Shown: positions 15,979-24,777 of the stretch, piece after piece
Position numbering within the stretch: the stretch's first letter is position 1
How the letters are laid out: every line of letters begins with the position of its first letter
From: Sphingomonas alpina
GTDB lineage: Bacteria > Pseudomonadota > Alphaproteobacteria > Sphingomonadales > Sphingomonadaceae
Reading direction: 5' to 3'
DNA length: 64,000 bases
Assembly: GCF_014490665.1 (NCBI RefSeq)
Contig: NZ_CP061038.1
Span: 3,658,001 to 3,722,000, forward strand
Translations under genes and position numbers: made by a program
The notes under the pieces: generated by a model
What the model saw: the letters and a program-made list of their open reading frames with translations, nothing else
What the model was told of the DNA's origin: nothing
The model's database searches: none

Positions 15979-16869
15979 ATGAAGATCCAGGCCAATGGCA
16001 TCGAACTCGAATATGAAAGCCATGGCCCCGATGGCGCCCCGGTCGTCCTGCTGATCATGGGACTCGGCGCGCAGCTCACTTTATGGCCGATCCAGTTCGT
16101 CGAGGATCTGGTCGCGCGCGGCTATCGCGCGATCCGCTTCGACAATCGCGATGTCGGCCTGTCGGCCAAGTTCGACGCGGCGGGCATCCCCAATCTGATG
16201 CAGATCGCCGCAACCCTGTTCGCCGGGCTGAAGCCGTCGGTGCCCTACACGCTCGACGACATGGCGGCGGATGCGAAGGGCCTGCTCGATGCGCTGGGCA
16301 TCGAGCGCGCGCATATCCTTGGCGGGTCGATGGGTGGGATGATCGCGCAGATCTTCGCCGCCACCTATCCGGAGCGCACCTTGTCGCTGACCTCGATCAT
16401 GTCGACCACCGGTAACCCCGCCGTGCCGCAAGCCAGCGCCGCGGCCATGGCGGCACTGACCACGCGGCCGACCAGCACTGACCTCGACGCGATCCTCGCC
16501 CATGGCATCAACGTCGCGCGGGTGATCGGCAGCCCGGCCTATCCCGCCGATGCCGAGCTGCTGCGCCAACGTATCCAGCGCGATTTCGAGCGCAGTTTCC
16601 ATCCCGCCGGCTTCACCCGGCAAATGGCGGCGATCTATGCCGGCGGCGACCGGCGCAAGCTGATCGCGACGATCGCCGCGCCGACCATGGTGATCCACGG
16701 CGTCGACGATCCCCTGGTCCCGGTCGAGGGCGGCCGCGATACCGCGGCGGCGATCCCGGGCGCGAAGCTGCGCGAGATCCCCGGCATGGGCCATGACATA
16801 CCGGTCGCGCTGATCCCGACGATCCTCGACGCGTTCGAGGAAGTCGCACGAGAACCGGCCGCCGCTTAA
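15979..16869 (+). CDS. Alpha/beta hydrolase
   Basis: A 296-residue cytoplasmic hydrolase. The oxyanion/strand pattern VVLLIMGLG is followed by the nucleophile elbow GGSMGG with Ser117. The acid is probably Asp in HGVDDPLVP, and the His in GMGHDIP completes the triad. It starts with MKIQANGIELEYE, typical of the esterase/haloperoxidase branch. It follows the NIPSNAP/ABM pair and may share transcription. The substrate is unknown. Confidence 0.85.
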   Translation: MKIQANGIELEYESHGPDGAPVVLLIMGLGAQLTLWPIQFVEDLVARGYRAIRFDNRDVGLSAKFDAAGIPNLMQIAATLFAGLKPSVPYTLDDMAADAKGLLDALGIERAHILGGSMGGMIAQIFAATYPERTLSLTSIMSTTGNPAVPQASAAAMAALTTRPTSTDLDAILAHGINVARVIGSPAYPADAELLRQRIQRDFERSFHPAGFTRQMAAIYAGGDRRKLIATIAAPTMVIHGVDDPLVPVEGGRDTAAAIPGAKLREIPGMGHDIPVALIPTILDAFEEVAREPAAA

Positions 16870-16932
16870 GCCTCGGGCGCATCGTTCGGCGGCCTCATCC
16901 GCGCATCGCTTCCGGAATCGATCTCGACTTTC

Positions 16933-16950
16933 ATTATGCATGTGCATAAT
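16933..16950. promoter_or_regulatory. Perfect 8-bp-arm palindrome, candidate operator
   Basis: ATTATGCATGTGCATAAT has perfect 8-bp arms around a 2-bp centre and lies 25 bp upstream of the carboxylesterase start at 16976. The size and position fit a MarR, GntR or TetR-type operator. The TetR gene two genes downstream is a candidate binder, but this is inference. Confidence 0.6.
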
Positions 16951-16975
16951 GTGTAGGCGAGCGAGGGAGAGGCGG

Positions 16976-18517
16976 ATGCAGGGCACTGGGCTTTTGGTGG
17001 GACTGATCGCGCTGGCTGCAGCACATGCCACAGCCACGCCGGCCCTGGCGCAAGCAAAAGCCGACGCCCCGGAGGTCCGTATCGACAGCGGTATGCTGCG
17101 CGGCGAGCGCAGCGGCGATCTGACCGTCTTCAAGGGCATTCCTTACGCCGCCCCGCCAGTTGGCGACCGCCGCTGGCGCACACCGGCACCCGCCGCCGCC
17201 TGGCCGGGGATGCGCGAGGCGGACAAGTTCGGCACCGATTGCGAGCAGACGCGGCGCGACTGGGACGCGGCGCGGGCGAAGGAGCCAAAGGGGGAGGATT
17301 GCCTGTTCCTCAACGTCTGGGCGCCGGCCGGAGCGAAGCGCGCGCCGGTGATGGTATGGATCCATGGCGGCAGCTTCACTGCGGGCTCCGCTGCGCAAAG
17401 CGTCTATGACGGGCGACATCTTGCCGAACGCGGGGTGGTGATCGTCACCTTCAATTACCGGCTTGGCCGCTTCGGCTTCTTCGCCCATCCCGCGCTCACT
17501 GCGGAGGCGGGCACTGGCCCGACCGGCAATTGGGGCCTGATGGACCAGATCGCCGCCCTCAACTGGGTCAAACGCAACATCACCGCCTTTGGTGGCGATC
17601 CATCCAACGTCACGATCTTCGGCGAATCCGCCGGCGGCGGATCGGTCAACCAGCTGATGGTCACGCCAGCAGCACGCGGCCTGTTCCACCGCGCGATCGC
17701 GCAATCGGGCGGCGGGCGCGACCACCCGCCGACGCTCGCCGAAGCCGAGGCAAAGGGTACGGCATTCGCCACCGGCGCCGGCGCCACGGCTCAGGACGTT
17801 GCCGCGCTGCGCGCCATTCCGGTCGACACGGTGCGTGGCAATATGTCGCTGCTGAATACCGAAGCGGCGACCTATTCCGGGCCGCTGGTCGACGGCAGGA
17901 TCGTGACCGGCAATCCGGATGCGATCTTCCTCGCCGGCCGGCAGGCGGCGGTGCCCTATCTGGTCGGCGCGAACAGCGATGAGGTCGCCTTCGCCCCCGC
18001 CGCGATGCGCGCGCCGATCACGGCGATGTTCAGCGCCCAGCTCGGCCCCGACCTGGCTGCGGTCAAGGCCGCTTATGGCACGCCCGAGGCATTCGATCGC
18101 AATGTGGTGGGCGATGCGATGTTCACTGAGCCGGCGCGCTACATGGCCGGGCTGACCGCGCGCAACCGCAGCTATCTCTATAATTTCGACTATGTGCCGG
18201 AAGGCAAGCGCGCGACAGTCAAAGGCGCGGCGCATGCCTCCGAACTGCCCTTTGTGTTCGGCACGCTCGATGAGCTCGGCGTGGCCGTTACCGACGCCGA
18301 TCGCAAAACGGCCAAGGCAATGGGCGATTATTGGGTCGCCTTTGCGCGCGGCGGCACCCCGAATGCGCCGGGCCTGCCGGCCTGGAGCCGCTTCGCGCCC
18401 GGTACGGGGCCGATCATGGTGTTCGCTGCCGAAGGTCCGGTGTCGCGCAGTTCGGCCTCCCCCGCGCTCGATGCACTGGCAAAGGTCGCCGACGCGAAAC
18501 GCGACAAGGGCAAATAG
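16976..18517 (+). CDS. Secreted type-B carboxylesterase
   Basis: A 513-residue protein. A signal peptide (MQGTGLLVGLIALAAAHATA, cleavage after ALAQ) leads into a carboxylesterase type B domain. The signature EDCLFLNVWAP precedes the oxyanion hole HGGSF. The nucleophile is Ser218 in TIFGESAGGGSVN, and the His lies in AAHASELPFVFG. The start at 16976 is chosen because GAGGGAGAGGCGG precedes it and the signal peptide begins there. A second secreted esterase follows 27 bp after its stop, so the two form an operon. Confidence 0.85.
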   Translation: MQGTGLLVGLIALAAAHATATPALAQAKADAPEVRIDSGMLRGERSGDLTVFKGIPYAAPPVGDRRWRTPAPAAAWPGMREADKFGTDCEQTRRDWDAARAKEPKGEDCLFLNVWAPAGAKRAPVMVWIHGGSFTAGSAAQSVYDGRHLAERGVVIVTFNYRLGRFGFFAHPALTAEAGTGPTGNWGLMDQIAALNWVKRNITAFGGDPSNVTIFGESAGGGSVNQLMVTPAARGLFHRAIAQSGGGRDHPPTLAEAEAKGTAFATGAGATAQDVAALRAIPVDTVRGNMSLLNTEAATYSGPLVDGRIVTGNPDAIFLAGRQAAVPYLVGANSDEVAFAPAAMRAPITAMFSAQLGPDLAAVKAAYGTPEAFDRNVVGDAMFTEPARYMAGLTARNRSYLYNFDYVPEGKRATVKGAAHASELPFVFGTLDELGVAVTDADRKTAKAMGDYWVAFARGGTPNAPGLPAWSRFAPGTGPIMVFAAEGPVSRSSASPALDALAKVADAKRDKGK

Positions 18518-18544
18518 CGCACGTCCGCCGGGAAAGGATCGATC

Positions 18545-19633
18545 ATGAAGACTCTGTCGATGCCGGCGCTGGTCGCCGCCCTGTTGTTGCCGCTCGTGGC
18601 GCTGGCGCAGATTCCAGCGCCAATCCCGACCCCGACATCGGCCGTCCCGACACCCGCCGCCGACGATCCGCGCTATGCGCTGCCCGCCGCCGTCTCGCCC
18701 GAGGCCAAGGCGATCATGACGCCACTGCTGGCCGCACAGCGTGCTTCCTATCCGGCACGCGCCGCGATCGCGACCGACTTCGCGGCGCAATATGCGCGCT
18801 CGGTCAAGGATGCCGATGCGAAGATGGCCGATGCGATCAAACGTACCGGCGTGACCATCACGCCCGATACGATCGGCGGCGTGCCGGTGCTGCGTATCGT
18901 GCCCGTCGGCGCGGCAAGGGACGGGAGGCTGCTCGTCTATGTCCATGGCGGCGGCTGGGTGCAGGGATCGGCGGCCTCCACCGCCAGCGGCGCGGCGATG
19001 TTCGCGGTGGCGACCGGACTGCCGGTCATCTCGGTCGATTACACGCTCGCCCCGGCGCAGGACTTCCGCGGCGTCACCGCACAGCTCGTCGCCTTCTATC
19101 GTGCTCTGCTCGCCCAGGGGCACAGGCCACGCCAGATCGGCCTGTTCGGCGACAGCGCGGGCGGTAACATCGTCGCAGGCGGGACGCTGCGCCTGCGCGA
19201 CGAGGGCCTGCCGATCCCGGGCGCACTGGTCCTGCTCTCGCCCTGCACCGATCTGGGCACTGGCGGCGACACGCGCACAACGCTCGCGGGCTTCGAACCG
19301 GCGCTCGACGTGGCCGCTACGCTCGACGGCATCTTCACCCTCTATGCCGGCAAGACGCCCGGCGCGCTGACCAATCCTTGGGCGTCGCCAGTCTATGGCG
19401 ATTTCAGCAAACCCTATCCGCCGACCCTGATCCAGGGCGGCACCCGCGAAGTCCTGCTGAGCGATTTCGTGCGGCAATATCAGGCAATCCGGGCAGGCGG
19501 AGGCTCGGCGGTGCTTGATCTCTATGAGGGCATGCCACACGTCTTCCAGACGTATCTGAAGGACACACCCGAAGGGAAACAGGCGATCGCCACCTTCCGC
19601 GATTTCTTTCTATTGCATCTCGCCAAGCGCTGA
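18545..19633 (+). CDS. Secreted HSL-type alpha/beta hydrolase
   Basis: A 362-residue exported esterase. The signal peptide MKTLSMPALVAALLLPLVAL is followed by a Pro/Thr-rich linker and a hormone-sensitive-lipase-type fold. The oxyanion motif HGGGW is at residues 134-138, and the nucleophile is Ser204 in GDSAGG. The C-terminal His lies in GMPHVFQ. It is co-directional with the type-B esterase upstream and a TetR gene downstream, which suggests a regulated ester-scavenging operon. Confidence 0.85.
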   Translation: MKTLSMPALVAALLLPLVALAQIPAPIPTPTSAVPTPAADDPRYALPAAVSPEAKAIMTPLLAAQRASYPARAAIATDFAAQYARSVKDADAKMADAIKRTGVTITPDTIGGVPVLRIVPVGAARDGRLLVYVHGGGWVQGSAASTASGAAMFAVATGLPVISVDYTLAPAQDFRGVTAQLVAFYRALLAQGHRPRQIGLFGDSAGGNIVAGGTLRLRDEGLPIPGALVLLSPCTDLGTGGDTRTTLAGFEPALDVAATLDGIFTLYAGKTPGALTNPWASPVYGDFSKPYPPTLIQGGTREVLLSDFVRQYQAIRAGGGSAVLDLYEGMPHVFQTYLKDTPEGKQAIATFRDFFLLHLAKR

Positions 19634-19698
19634 ACCGGCGTTGATTTCGTTCGCCAGATTGGCGAATGTAACGCGGACACACGCTGGAGGATCAGCCA

Positions 19699-20307
19699 TT
19701 GAACGTGCGCGCGCGCCAGAAGGAAGCGACCCGGGCCACGATCCTGGAAGCGGCGCTGCACGAATTTTCGACCCATGGGTTCGAGGGCACTTCGACCCGC
19801 GCGATCGCCGAGCGAGCGAATGTGCATCACGCGCTGATCAAATATCATTTCCAGAGCAAGGATGCACTGTGGCGCGCCGCGGTGACCTTTTTGTTCGAAC
19901 GCCAGTTCGAACAGATCAAACTCTCGCCCCGGCTGGAGGATTACGAAGACAAGAAGGATTATGCCCGCGCGATGCTGCGTCAGCGCGTCTATTACTGGGC
20001 GGAGCATCCCGAGCATGCCCGGCTGATGGTGCAGGAAAGCTGTCGCGACACCGAACGCTTCCGCTGGATGGTCGATACCTTCATCGTCCGGACCAGCCAG
20101 TCATCGGGCGCCTTTGTGCAGTGGCTGCAGGACGAAGGGTTGATCCCGCTCGCCTCGCTGCCCGCTTTGGTTTATATCCTGGTCGGCGCGGCACAGCTTT
20201 TCTACACGCTCGCGCCCGAGGTACAGCGCGCCTGGGGCATCGACCCGACCAATCCGGCGGCGATCGAGGCACATGTCGATGCGCTGGTCCGACTGGTCAT
20301 TCGCTGA
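19699..20307 (+). CDS. TetR-family transcriptional regulator
   Basis: A 202-residue regulator that starts at TTG, preceded by GGAGG at eight-base spacing, which supports this unusual start. The N-terminal helix-turn-helix reads RATILEAALHEFSTHGFEG, then TSTRAIAERANVHHALIKYH. The C-terminal ligand domain has the usual all-helical pattern. It follows two secreted esterase genes and probably regulates them through the palindrome at 16933-16950, which is inferred. Confidence 0.85.
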   Translation: MNVRARQKEATRATILEAALHEFSTHGFEGTSTRAIAERANVHHALIKYHFQSKDALWRAAVTFLFERQFEQIKLSPRLEDYEDKKDYARAMLRQRVYYWAEHPEHARLMVQESCRDTERFRWMVDTFIVRTSQSSGAFVQWLQDEGLIPLASLPALVYILVGAAQLFYTLAPEVQRAWGIDPTNPAAIEAHVDALVRLVIR

Positions 20308-20338
20308 TCCACCGGCGCTGATCCACCGGCATCGGAAA

Positions 20339-20365
20339 GCCGCCCTGGAATTGATCCGGGACGGC
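20339..20365. terminator. Hairpin between convergent genes
   Basis: GCCGCCCTGGA (20339-20349) and TCCGGGACGGC (20355-20365) pair with one mismatch and one wobble around a short loop. It lies between the convergent TetR and SDR genes and may terminate both. No long T-run follows. Confidence 0.4.
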
Positions 20366-20388
20366 CTTCCAAGTCGGACGCTCAGCTC

Positions 20389-21180
20389 TCAGGCGGCGTA
20401 GCGCGGGGCGGGTTGGGCATGCGACAGGTTCGGCAGCAGCACCTGGCGCGCCGCCTCATACGCATTCCAGTCGGCGGCATCGGGCAGCGCCGGGATGGTC
20501 ACCAACTCACCCTGGTCGAGCCCGGCCAGCGCCGCATCGACCATGTCGGTCGCCCGCATCACGATCTCGCCGGGCAGATGCGCGATCGAAATGCCGGCCA
20601 AATCCCAGAAATCGGTCGCGGTCGCGCCGGGCAGGACCGCTTGGACGCGGATGCCCTTGTCGGCCAGTTCATGGTGCAGCGACTGGCTGAGTGCCAGCAC
20701 GAACGCCTTCGAACCGCCATAGACTCCATTGAGTACTTCCGGCCCAATCGCGACGATCGAGGCGATGTTGACGATCGTGCCGCCGCCGCGCGTCACCAGT
20801 CCGGGCGTGACCGCATAGGTCAGCCGGGTCAGCGCGGTGACGTTGAGCGTAATCATTTCCTCCATCTTGTCGGCATTCGCCTCAAGCAAAGGCGCGGTCG
20901 AACCGATCCCGGCATTATTGACCAGCAGTGTGATGCTGGCGTCATTGCGCAGGATAGTCTCGACCCGGGCGAGATCGGCCCTGTCGCCGAGGTCTGCGGC
21001 AACCACCTCGACCGAGCGCCCCGTCTCGCTGGTGATCCGCGCGGCAAGCGCATCGAGCTTGTCGCGGCTACGCGCCACGACGATCAGGTCATAACCGCGC
21101 CGGGCAAGGCGATCGGCATAGATCGCGCCGATTCCGGTAGAGGCGCCGGTAATCACGGCGGTACCCTTGTTGCTGGTCAT
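20389..21180 (-). CDS. Short-chain dehydrogenase/reductase
   Basis: A 263-residue classical SDR. The cofactor motif TGASTGIG lies near the N-terminus, NNAG follows, and the catalytic set is Ser in IVNIASIVAI with the YGGSK Tyr-x3-Lys. The start at 21180 (MTSNKGTAVITG) follows AAGGAG at good spacing. It is divergent from a GlxA-type regulator across 119 bp, which may control it. The substrate is unknown. Confidence 0.85.
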   Translation of the reverse strand: MTSNKGTAVITGASTGIGAIYADRLARRGYDLIVVARSRDKLDALAARITSETGRSVEVVAADLGDRADLARVETILRNDASITLLVNNAGIGSTAPLLEANADKMEEMITLNVTALTRLTYAVTPGLVTRGGGTIVNIASIVAIGPEVLNGVYGGSKAFVLALSQSLHHELADKGIRVQAVLPGATATDFWDLAGISIAHLPGEIVMRATDMVDAALAGLDQGELVTIPALPDAADWNAYEAARQVLLPNLSHAQPAPRYAA

Positions 21181-21299
21181 TTCGAAACTCCTTGAGCGGC
21201 CGGCGACGGCGCCGGCCTTGTGGAGTGGAGATAGGACCACTAGCTCATGTCTTGAATGTCATATATACCACCTTTTAGGACATAGACGGATTCATCGCC

Positions 21300-22250
21300 A
21301 TGCAACGCATCGCCTTTGTCATTTTCCCCGGCTTCCAGATGATGAGCCTCGCCGCCCTGTCGGTGTTCGAATTCGCCAACATCACTACCGGCGAGCCGCT
21401 CTACGATGTCAGCATCGTCTCCGAACATGGCGGTCAGGTGCCGAGCTCGATCGGCCCGGGCATGGACAGCGCAGCGTTCGACGCATCGCATTTCGACACG
21501 GTGCTGGTCTGCGGCGGCGTCGACGTGCCCGATACGTCGCCGGGACTGCTCGCTTATGTCCGCTCGGCGGCCAGTTCAACGCCGGGCGCGGCGCGGCGTG
21601 TCGCGGCGATCTGCACCGGCGCGTTCATCCTTGCCGAGGCCGGACTACTCGACGGGCGGCGCGCGACCACGCACTGGCTGCTCGCGCGTGAATTCGAGGC
21701 GGCGTTCCCCAAGGTGAAGCTGGAGGAAGACCGCATCTTCATCATCGATGATCATATCTGGACCTCGGCGGGGATGACCGCGGGCGTCGATCTGGCACTG
21801 GCGATGGTCGAAAAAGATCTTGGCGGCGATATCGCGCGATCGGTGGCGAAGAAGCTGGTCGTCTATCATCGCCGCGCGGGCGGCCAGTCGCAATATTCCG
21901 CGCTGCTTGAACTCGAACCGAAATCCGACCGAATCCAGAGCGCACTCGATTATGCGCGACGTAACCTGGCCGCGCCCTTGCCGGTCGAGACGCTGGCCGA
22001 GGCAGCACATCTCAGCCCGCGCCAGTTCAGCCGCACCTTTCGCGCCGAAACCGGCCAGTCCCCGGCCAAGGCAGTGGAGAATCTGCGGCTCGAAGCGGCT
22101 CGGCTGATGATGGAGCAGGGCCGCCATCCGGTCGATATCGTCGCGCGCGAAACCGGCTTTGCCGATCGCGAGCGAATGCGGCGCGCCTTTCTGCGCGCCT
22201 TTGGCCAGCCGCCTTTGGCCATCCGCCGCAACGCGCGCGCCGATGCCTGA
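21300..22250 (+). CDS. GlxA-type regulator (DJ-1/PfpI domain plus AraC HTH)
   Basis: A 316-residue protein. Residues 1-170 form a DJ-1/PfpI (class I amidotransferase-like) domain starting MQRIAFVIFPGFQ, with the nucleophile-elbow cysteine in AAICTGAFILAEAG. The C-terminal roughly 100 residues are an AraC helix-turn-helix pair (LPVETLAEAAHLSPRQFSRT). It is divergent from the SDR gene. The intergenic region has repeated TGTC/GACA elements that could be its site. Confidence 0.85.
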   Translation: MQRIAFVIFPGFQMMSLAALSVFEFANITTGEPLYDVSIVSEHGGQVPSSIGPGMDSAAFDASHFDTVLVCGGVDVPDTSPGLLAYVRSAASSTPGAARRVAAICTGAFILAEAGLLDGRRATTHWLLAREFEAAFPKVKLEEDRIFIIDDHIWTSAGMTAGVDLALAMVEKDLGGDIARSVAKKLVVYHRRAGGQSQYSALLELEPKSDRIQSALDYARRNLAAPLPVETLAEAAHLSPRQFSRTFRAETGQSPAKAVENLRLEAARLMMEQGRHPVDIVARETGFADRERMRRAFLRAFGQPPLAIRRNARADA

Positions 22251-22354
22251 TCTTAGGTCGCAGCGCGGCGAAGGGTTGGTTCGGGCGCAAGCGGCGGGAC
22301 GCGCCCGGCCGTCGGAACTGTCAGAAGGAACGACACATAGTCGAGGAACTTCCA

Positions 22355-22882
22355 ATGACACGGACGACACCAAACGCCACCGCCGAAACGATCCGCTATG
22401 GCCTTGCCCCGACCAGCCTCGGCATCATGCTGGTCGCGGCCAGCACGCGCGGTATCGCCGCGATCCTGATTGGCGACGATTCCGCTACCCTTGGGCGTGA
22501 GTTGCGCCGCAGCCTGCCTGACACGGCATTGGTCGAGGACAGTGGCGCGGTCGCCGAAGCGATCGGCACGATCACTGCCTGGCTCACCGCGCCATGCCGG
22601 CCGCTCGACCTGCCGCTCGACCTTCGCGGAAGCGATCAGGAACTGGCGGTGTGGCAGGCCCTGCGCGCAATTCCGGCCGGTGAGACGCGCAGCTATGGCG
22701 CACTCGCCAGGACGCTCGCCGTTCCCGCCACCGCGCAAGAAGTCGGCGCGGCCTGCGCCGCCAACCGCATCGCGGTTGCCATTCCCTGCCACCGCGTGAT
22801 CAAGGCAGACGGTGGCATTTCCGGCTATCGCTGGGGCGTGCAGCGCAAGCGCCGCCTGCTGGCGCTGGAGGCAGCGGCTTGA
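22355..22882 (+). CDS. ogt: Methylated-DNA--protein-cysteine methyltransferase
   Basis: A 175-residue DNA repair protein that transfers O6-alkyl groups from guanine to its own cysteine. The active-site motif IPCHRV places the acceptor at Cys145. The region SYGALARTLAVPATAQEVG is the DNA-binding helix pair, and GYRWGVQRKRRLL is the conserved C-terminal segment. The length fits a single-function Ogt-type protein without the Ada regulatory domain. Its gene ends upstream of a strong palindrome. Confidence 0.85.
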   Translation: MTRTTPNATAETIRYGLAPTSLGIMLVAASTRGIAAILIGDDSATLGRELRRSLPDTALVEDSGAVAEAIGTITAWLTAPCRPLDLPLDLRGSDQELAVWQALRAIPAGETRSYGALARTLAVPATAQEVGAACAANRIAVAIPCHRVIKADGGISGYRWGVQRKRRLLALEAAA

Positions 22883-22953
22883 CCGAACCTCTCTGTTCGC
22901 TCTTGCAGGATGGAGGGATCGGAACGTTGGAACGTTGTTGAAGCGTTGATCCT

Positions 22954-22983
22954 GTTGGGGTCGGGTCATGACCCGACGCCAAC
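22954..22983. terminator. Long palindrome after the alkyltransferase gene
   Basis: GTCGGGTCATGACCCGAC (22960-22977) is an 18-bp perfect palindrome. Its flanks GTTGG and CCAAC extend it to 30 bp with a single mismatched pair. It is placed downstream of ogt, where it could act as a terminator or REP-like site, but no T-run follows. Confidence 0.45.
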
Positions 22984-23110
22984 GGGGCAGATAACCGGCT
23001 TGAAACCGGCGATTCAATTGTGGCCGCGATCATGGGACAGAAACCGGACGGAGCGCTTGATGGTGCCCCATCCTGCTCTTTCTCATCGTCGCAAAAACCA
23101 ATGTCACAGG

Positions 23111-23293
23111 CTGGCTGTTATCGCCGGTTAGGCTGGCTGATACCTGGCTGTTATGCTGGCTGTTACCTGGCTGTTCTCGATAATCGCCAATTCCTCCACA
23201 AGTTCATGAAAACAAGCAGAAATATTGGGCCCAGCGTCCAACATAACAGCCAGCAAAAATAGTTTTCCGGAATTAACAGCCAGGAACAGCCAG
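23111..23293 (+). repeat. Multi-hairpin intergenic element, copy 2
   Basis: Four left arms CTGGCTGTT(A) (23111, 23144, 23156 and 23167), plus a degenerate CTGGCTGA (23133), face three right arms (T)AACAGCCAG (23244, 23274 and 23285). The conserved core appears as TCCAACATAACAGCCAG at 23237-23253. All arms use CTGG outside the invariant CTGTTA, unlike copies 1, 3 and 4, and the partners change to match. It lies in the 473-bp gap between the convergent ogt and Lrp-type genes. Confidence 0.75.
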
Positions 23294-23355
23294 CAATGCC
23301 GGCCCGCAACAGCATTTCACTGGGGCGACGCGATCGAAAACCAGGCTGCCCAGCC

Positions 23356-23832
23356 CTAGCCCCTGGGCGACCGTGCGCGTGACAACGCCGCCTGAGTAAC
23401 ACGCCCGCCGCGCTTGACCGTCTTCAGGCAGATCATGGTCGAGGATCGCTGCACGCCGGGCAGGACGACAATATCGAAGCGCAGCAGATGGTCGAGATCG
23501 TCGACATCACGGCACGCCACGCGGAGCACATAATCCGCCTCCCCCGCGATGGTGTGGCACTCCAGGATGGCAGGCGCCGCCAGCACCGCCGCCTCGAACG
23601 CCTCGCGACAGGCGGAATCGATCATCACCTGGACGAATGCGGTGACGCCGAGGTCGAGTCGGCCGGGTTCGATGTCGGCGCGGTAGCCGGTGATGATCCC
23701 CGCTTCCTCCAATGCCTGCACCCGGTTCCAGCACGGCGTCTTGGACAGGCCGACGCTCTCCGCTAGCGTTGCATAGGATTGCCGACCGTCAGTCTCCAGC
23801 GCGCCCAATATCGCGTGATCGATGCGGTCCAT
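23356..23832 (-). CDS. Lrp/AsnC-family regulator, KynR-like
   Basis: A 158-residue Lrp-family protein. The N-terminal helix-turn-helix reads YATLAESVGLSKTPCWNRVQ, and the C-terminal part is a RAM (alpha-beta sandwich) ligand domain. The start at 23832 (MDRIDHAILG) follows GGAGGG. It is divergent from kynA. Lrp-type KynR regulators that respond to kynurenine are known in this setting, so this is probably KynR, although the sequence alone cannot prove its ligand. Confidence 0.8.
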   Translation of the reverse strand: MDRIDHAILGALETDGRQSYATLAESVGLSKTPCWNRVQALEEAGIITGYRADIEPGRLDLGVTAFVQVMIDSACREAFEAAVLAAPAILECHTIAGEADYVLRVACRDVDDLDHLLRFDIVVLPGVQRSSTMICLKTVKRGGRVTQAALSRARSPRG

Positions 23833-23858
23833 GACCAACCCTCCAAATGTGCTCGGTG

Positions 23859-23873
23859 CAGAATGATATTCTG
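23859..23873. promoter_or_regulatory. Lrp-type operator upstream of kynA
   Basis: CAGAATGATATTCTG is a perfect 15-bp palindrome (CAGAAT, GAT, ATTCTG), followed by another half-site CAGAAT at 23875. It lies in the spacer between the Lrp-type gene and kynA. Confidence 0.6.
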
Positions 23874-23985
23874 TCAGAATCAACTTTAACGAGCATTTGT
23901 TTTGCACGCATAGCATCTGACAGGCAATCGGTGGAACAATGGTTGCCGTGATCCGCGCTAGCCTGCATCCGAACAGGGAGCCCGG

Positions 23986-24777
23986 ATGAGCAACACCATC
24001 ACCTATCGCAGCTATCTGCGCCTGCCCGAATTGCTCGCCTGCCAGTCACCCTTGTCCGAGGCGCATGACGAGCTGCTGTTCATCTCGATCCACCAGGCAT
24101 CCGAGATCTGGCTCAAGCTGGCGCTGCACGAACTGCGCGCGGCGCGCGAGCATGTCGTTGTCGACGATCTGCGCCCCGCCTTCAAGATGATGTCGCGCGT
24201 CGCGCGCATTCAGGCGCAGATGATCCAGAGCTGGGAAGTGCTCGCGACCATGACCCCGGCCGATTACACCCGGATGCGCGACCGGCTCGGCACCAGTTCG
24301 GGTTTCCAGTCCGATCAATATCGCGAGATGGAATTCATCCTCGGCAACAAGGATGCCGACATGGTCGCACTTCATGTCGATGAGCCTGTAGTGCACGCGA
24401 CGTTGCAGGCCGCGCTGGAAGCGCCGAGCCTGTACGATGAGGCGCTGCGCCTGCTCGCCCGGCGCGGCTTCGCGATCCCCGCTGACCAGCTGAACCGCGA
24501 CTTCACCAAAACCTACACCGCCTCGGCCGAAGTCGAGCGCGCCTGGGCGCAGGTCTATGCCAGCCCGGAAGAATATTGGGACTTGTACGAGCTCGCCGAA
24601 AAGCTCGTCGATATCGAATATCACGTCCAGCTCTGGCGCTTCGGCCATCTCAAGACGGTCGAGCGGGTGATCGGCTTCAAGACCGGCACCGGCGGCACCG
24701 CGGGCGTGCATTACCTCGCCAAGGTGCTGGAGAAGACCTTCTTCCCCGAACTGCTCACCGTCAGGACGCGCCTGTGA
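23986..24777 (+). CDS. kynA: Tryptophan 2,3-dioxygenase
   Basis: A 263-residue heme enzyme that opens the indole ring of L-tryptophan to N-formylkynurenine. The signature HDELLFISIHQASEIWLKL near the N-terminus and the later REMEFILGNKDADM match the TDO family. The length is typical of bacterial forms. It overlaps kynU by GTGA. A kynurenine formamidase (kynB) gene is not present in this operon and must be supplied elsewhere or by spontaneous hydrolysis. Confidence 0.9.
   Translation: MSNTITYRSYLRLPELLACQSPLSEAHDELLFISIHQASEIWLKLALHELRAAREHVVVDDLRPAFKMMSRVARIQAQMIQSWEVLATMTPADYTRMRDRLGTSSGFQSDQYREMEFILGNKDADMVALHVDEPVVHATLQAALEAPSLYDEALRLLARRGFAIPADQLNRDFTKTYTASAEVERAWAQVYASPEEYWDLYELAEKLVDIEYHVQLWRFGHLKTVERVIGFKTGTGGTAGVHYLAKVLEKTFFPELLTVRTRL

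Noticed and set aside
16934..19540. A very long minus-strand open frame (over 860 codons) across the esterase genes
   Set aside because: It is antisense to two esterases with intact catalytic motifs. Its composition (Arg/Gly/His-rich, no domain) is typical of a high-GC shadow frame.
23111..23175. Direct repeats CTGGCTGTTA resembling a small CRISPR array
   Set aside because: Repeats are only about 10 bp, spacings are irregular (3 to 24 bp), partner arms are complementary further on, and no cas genes are present.
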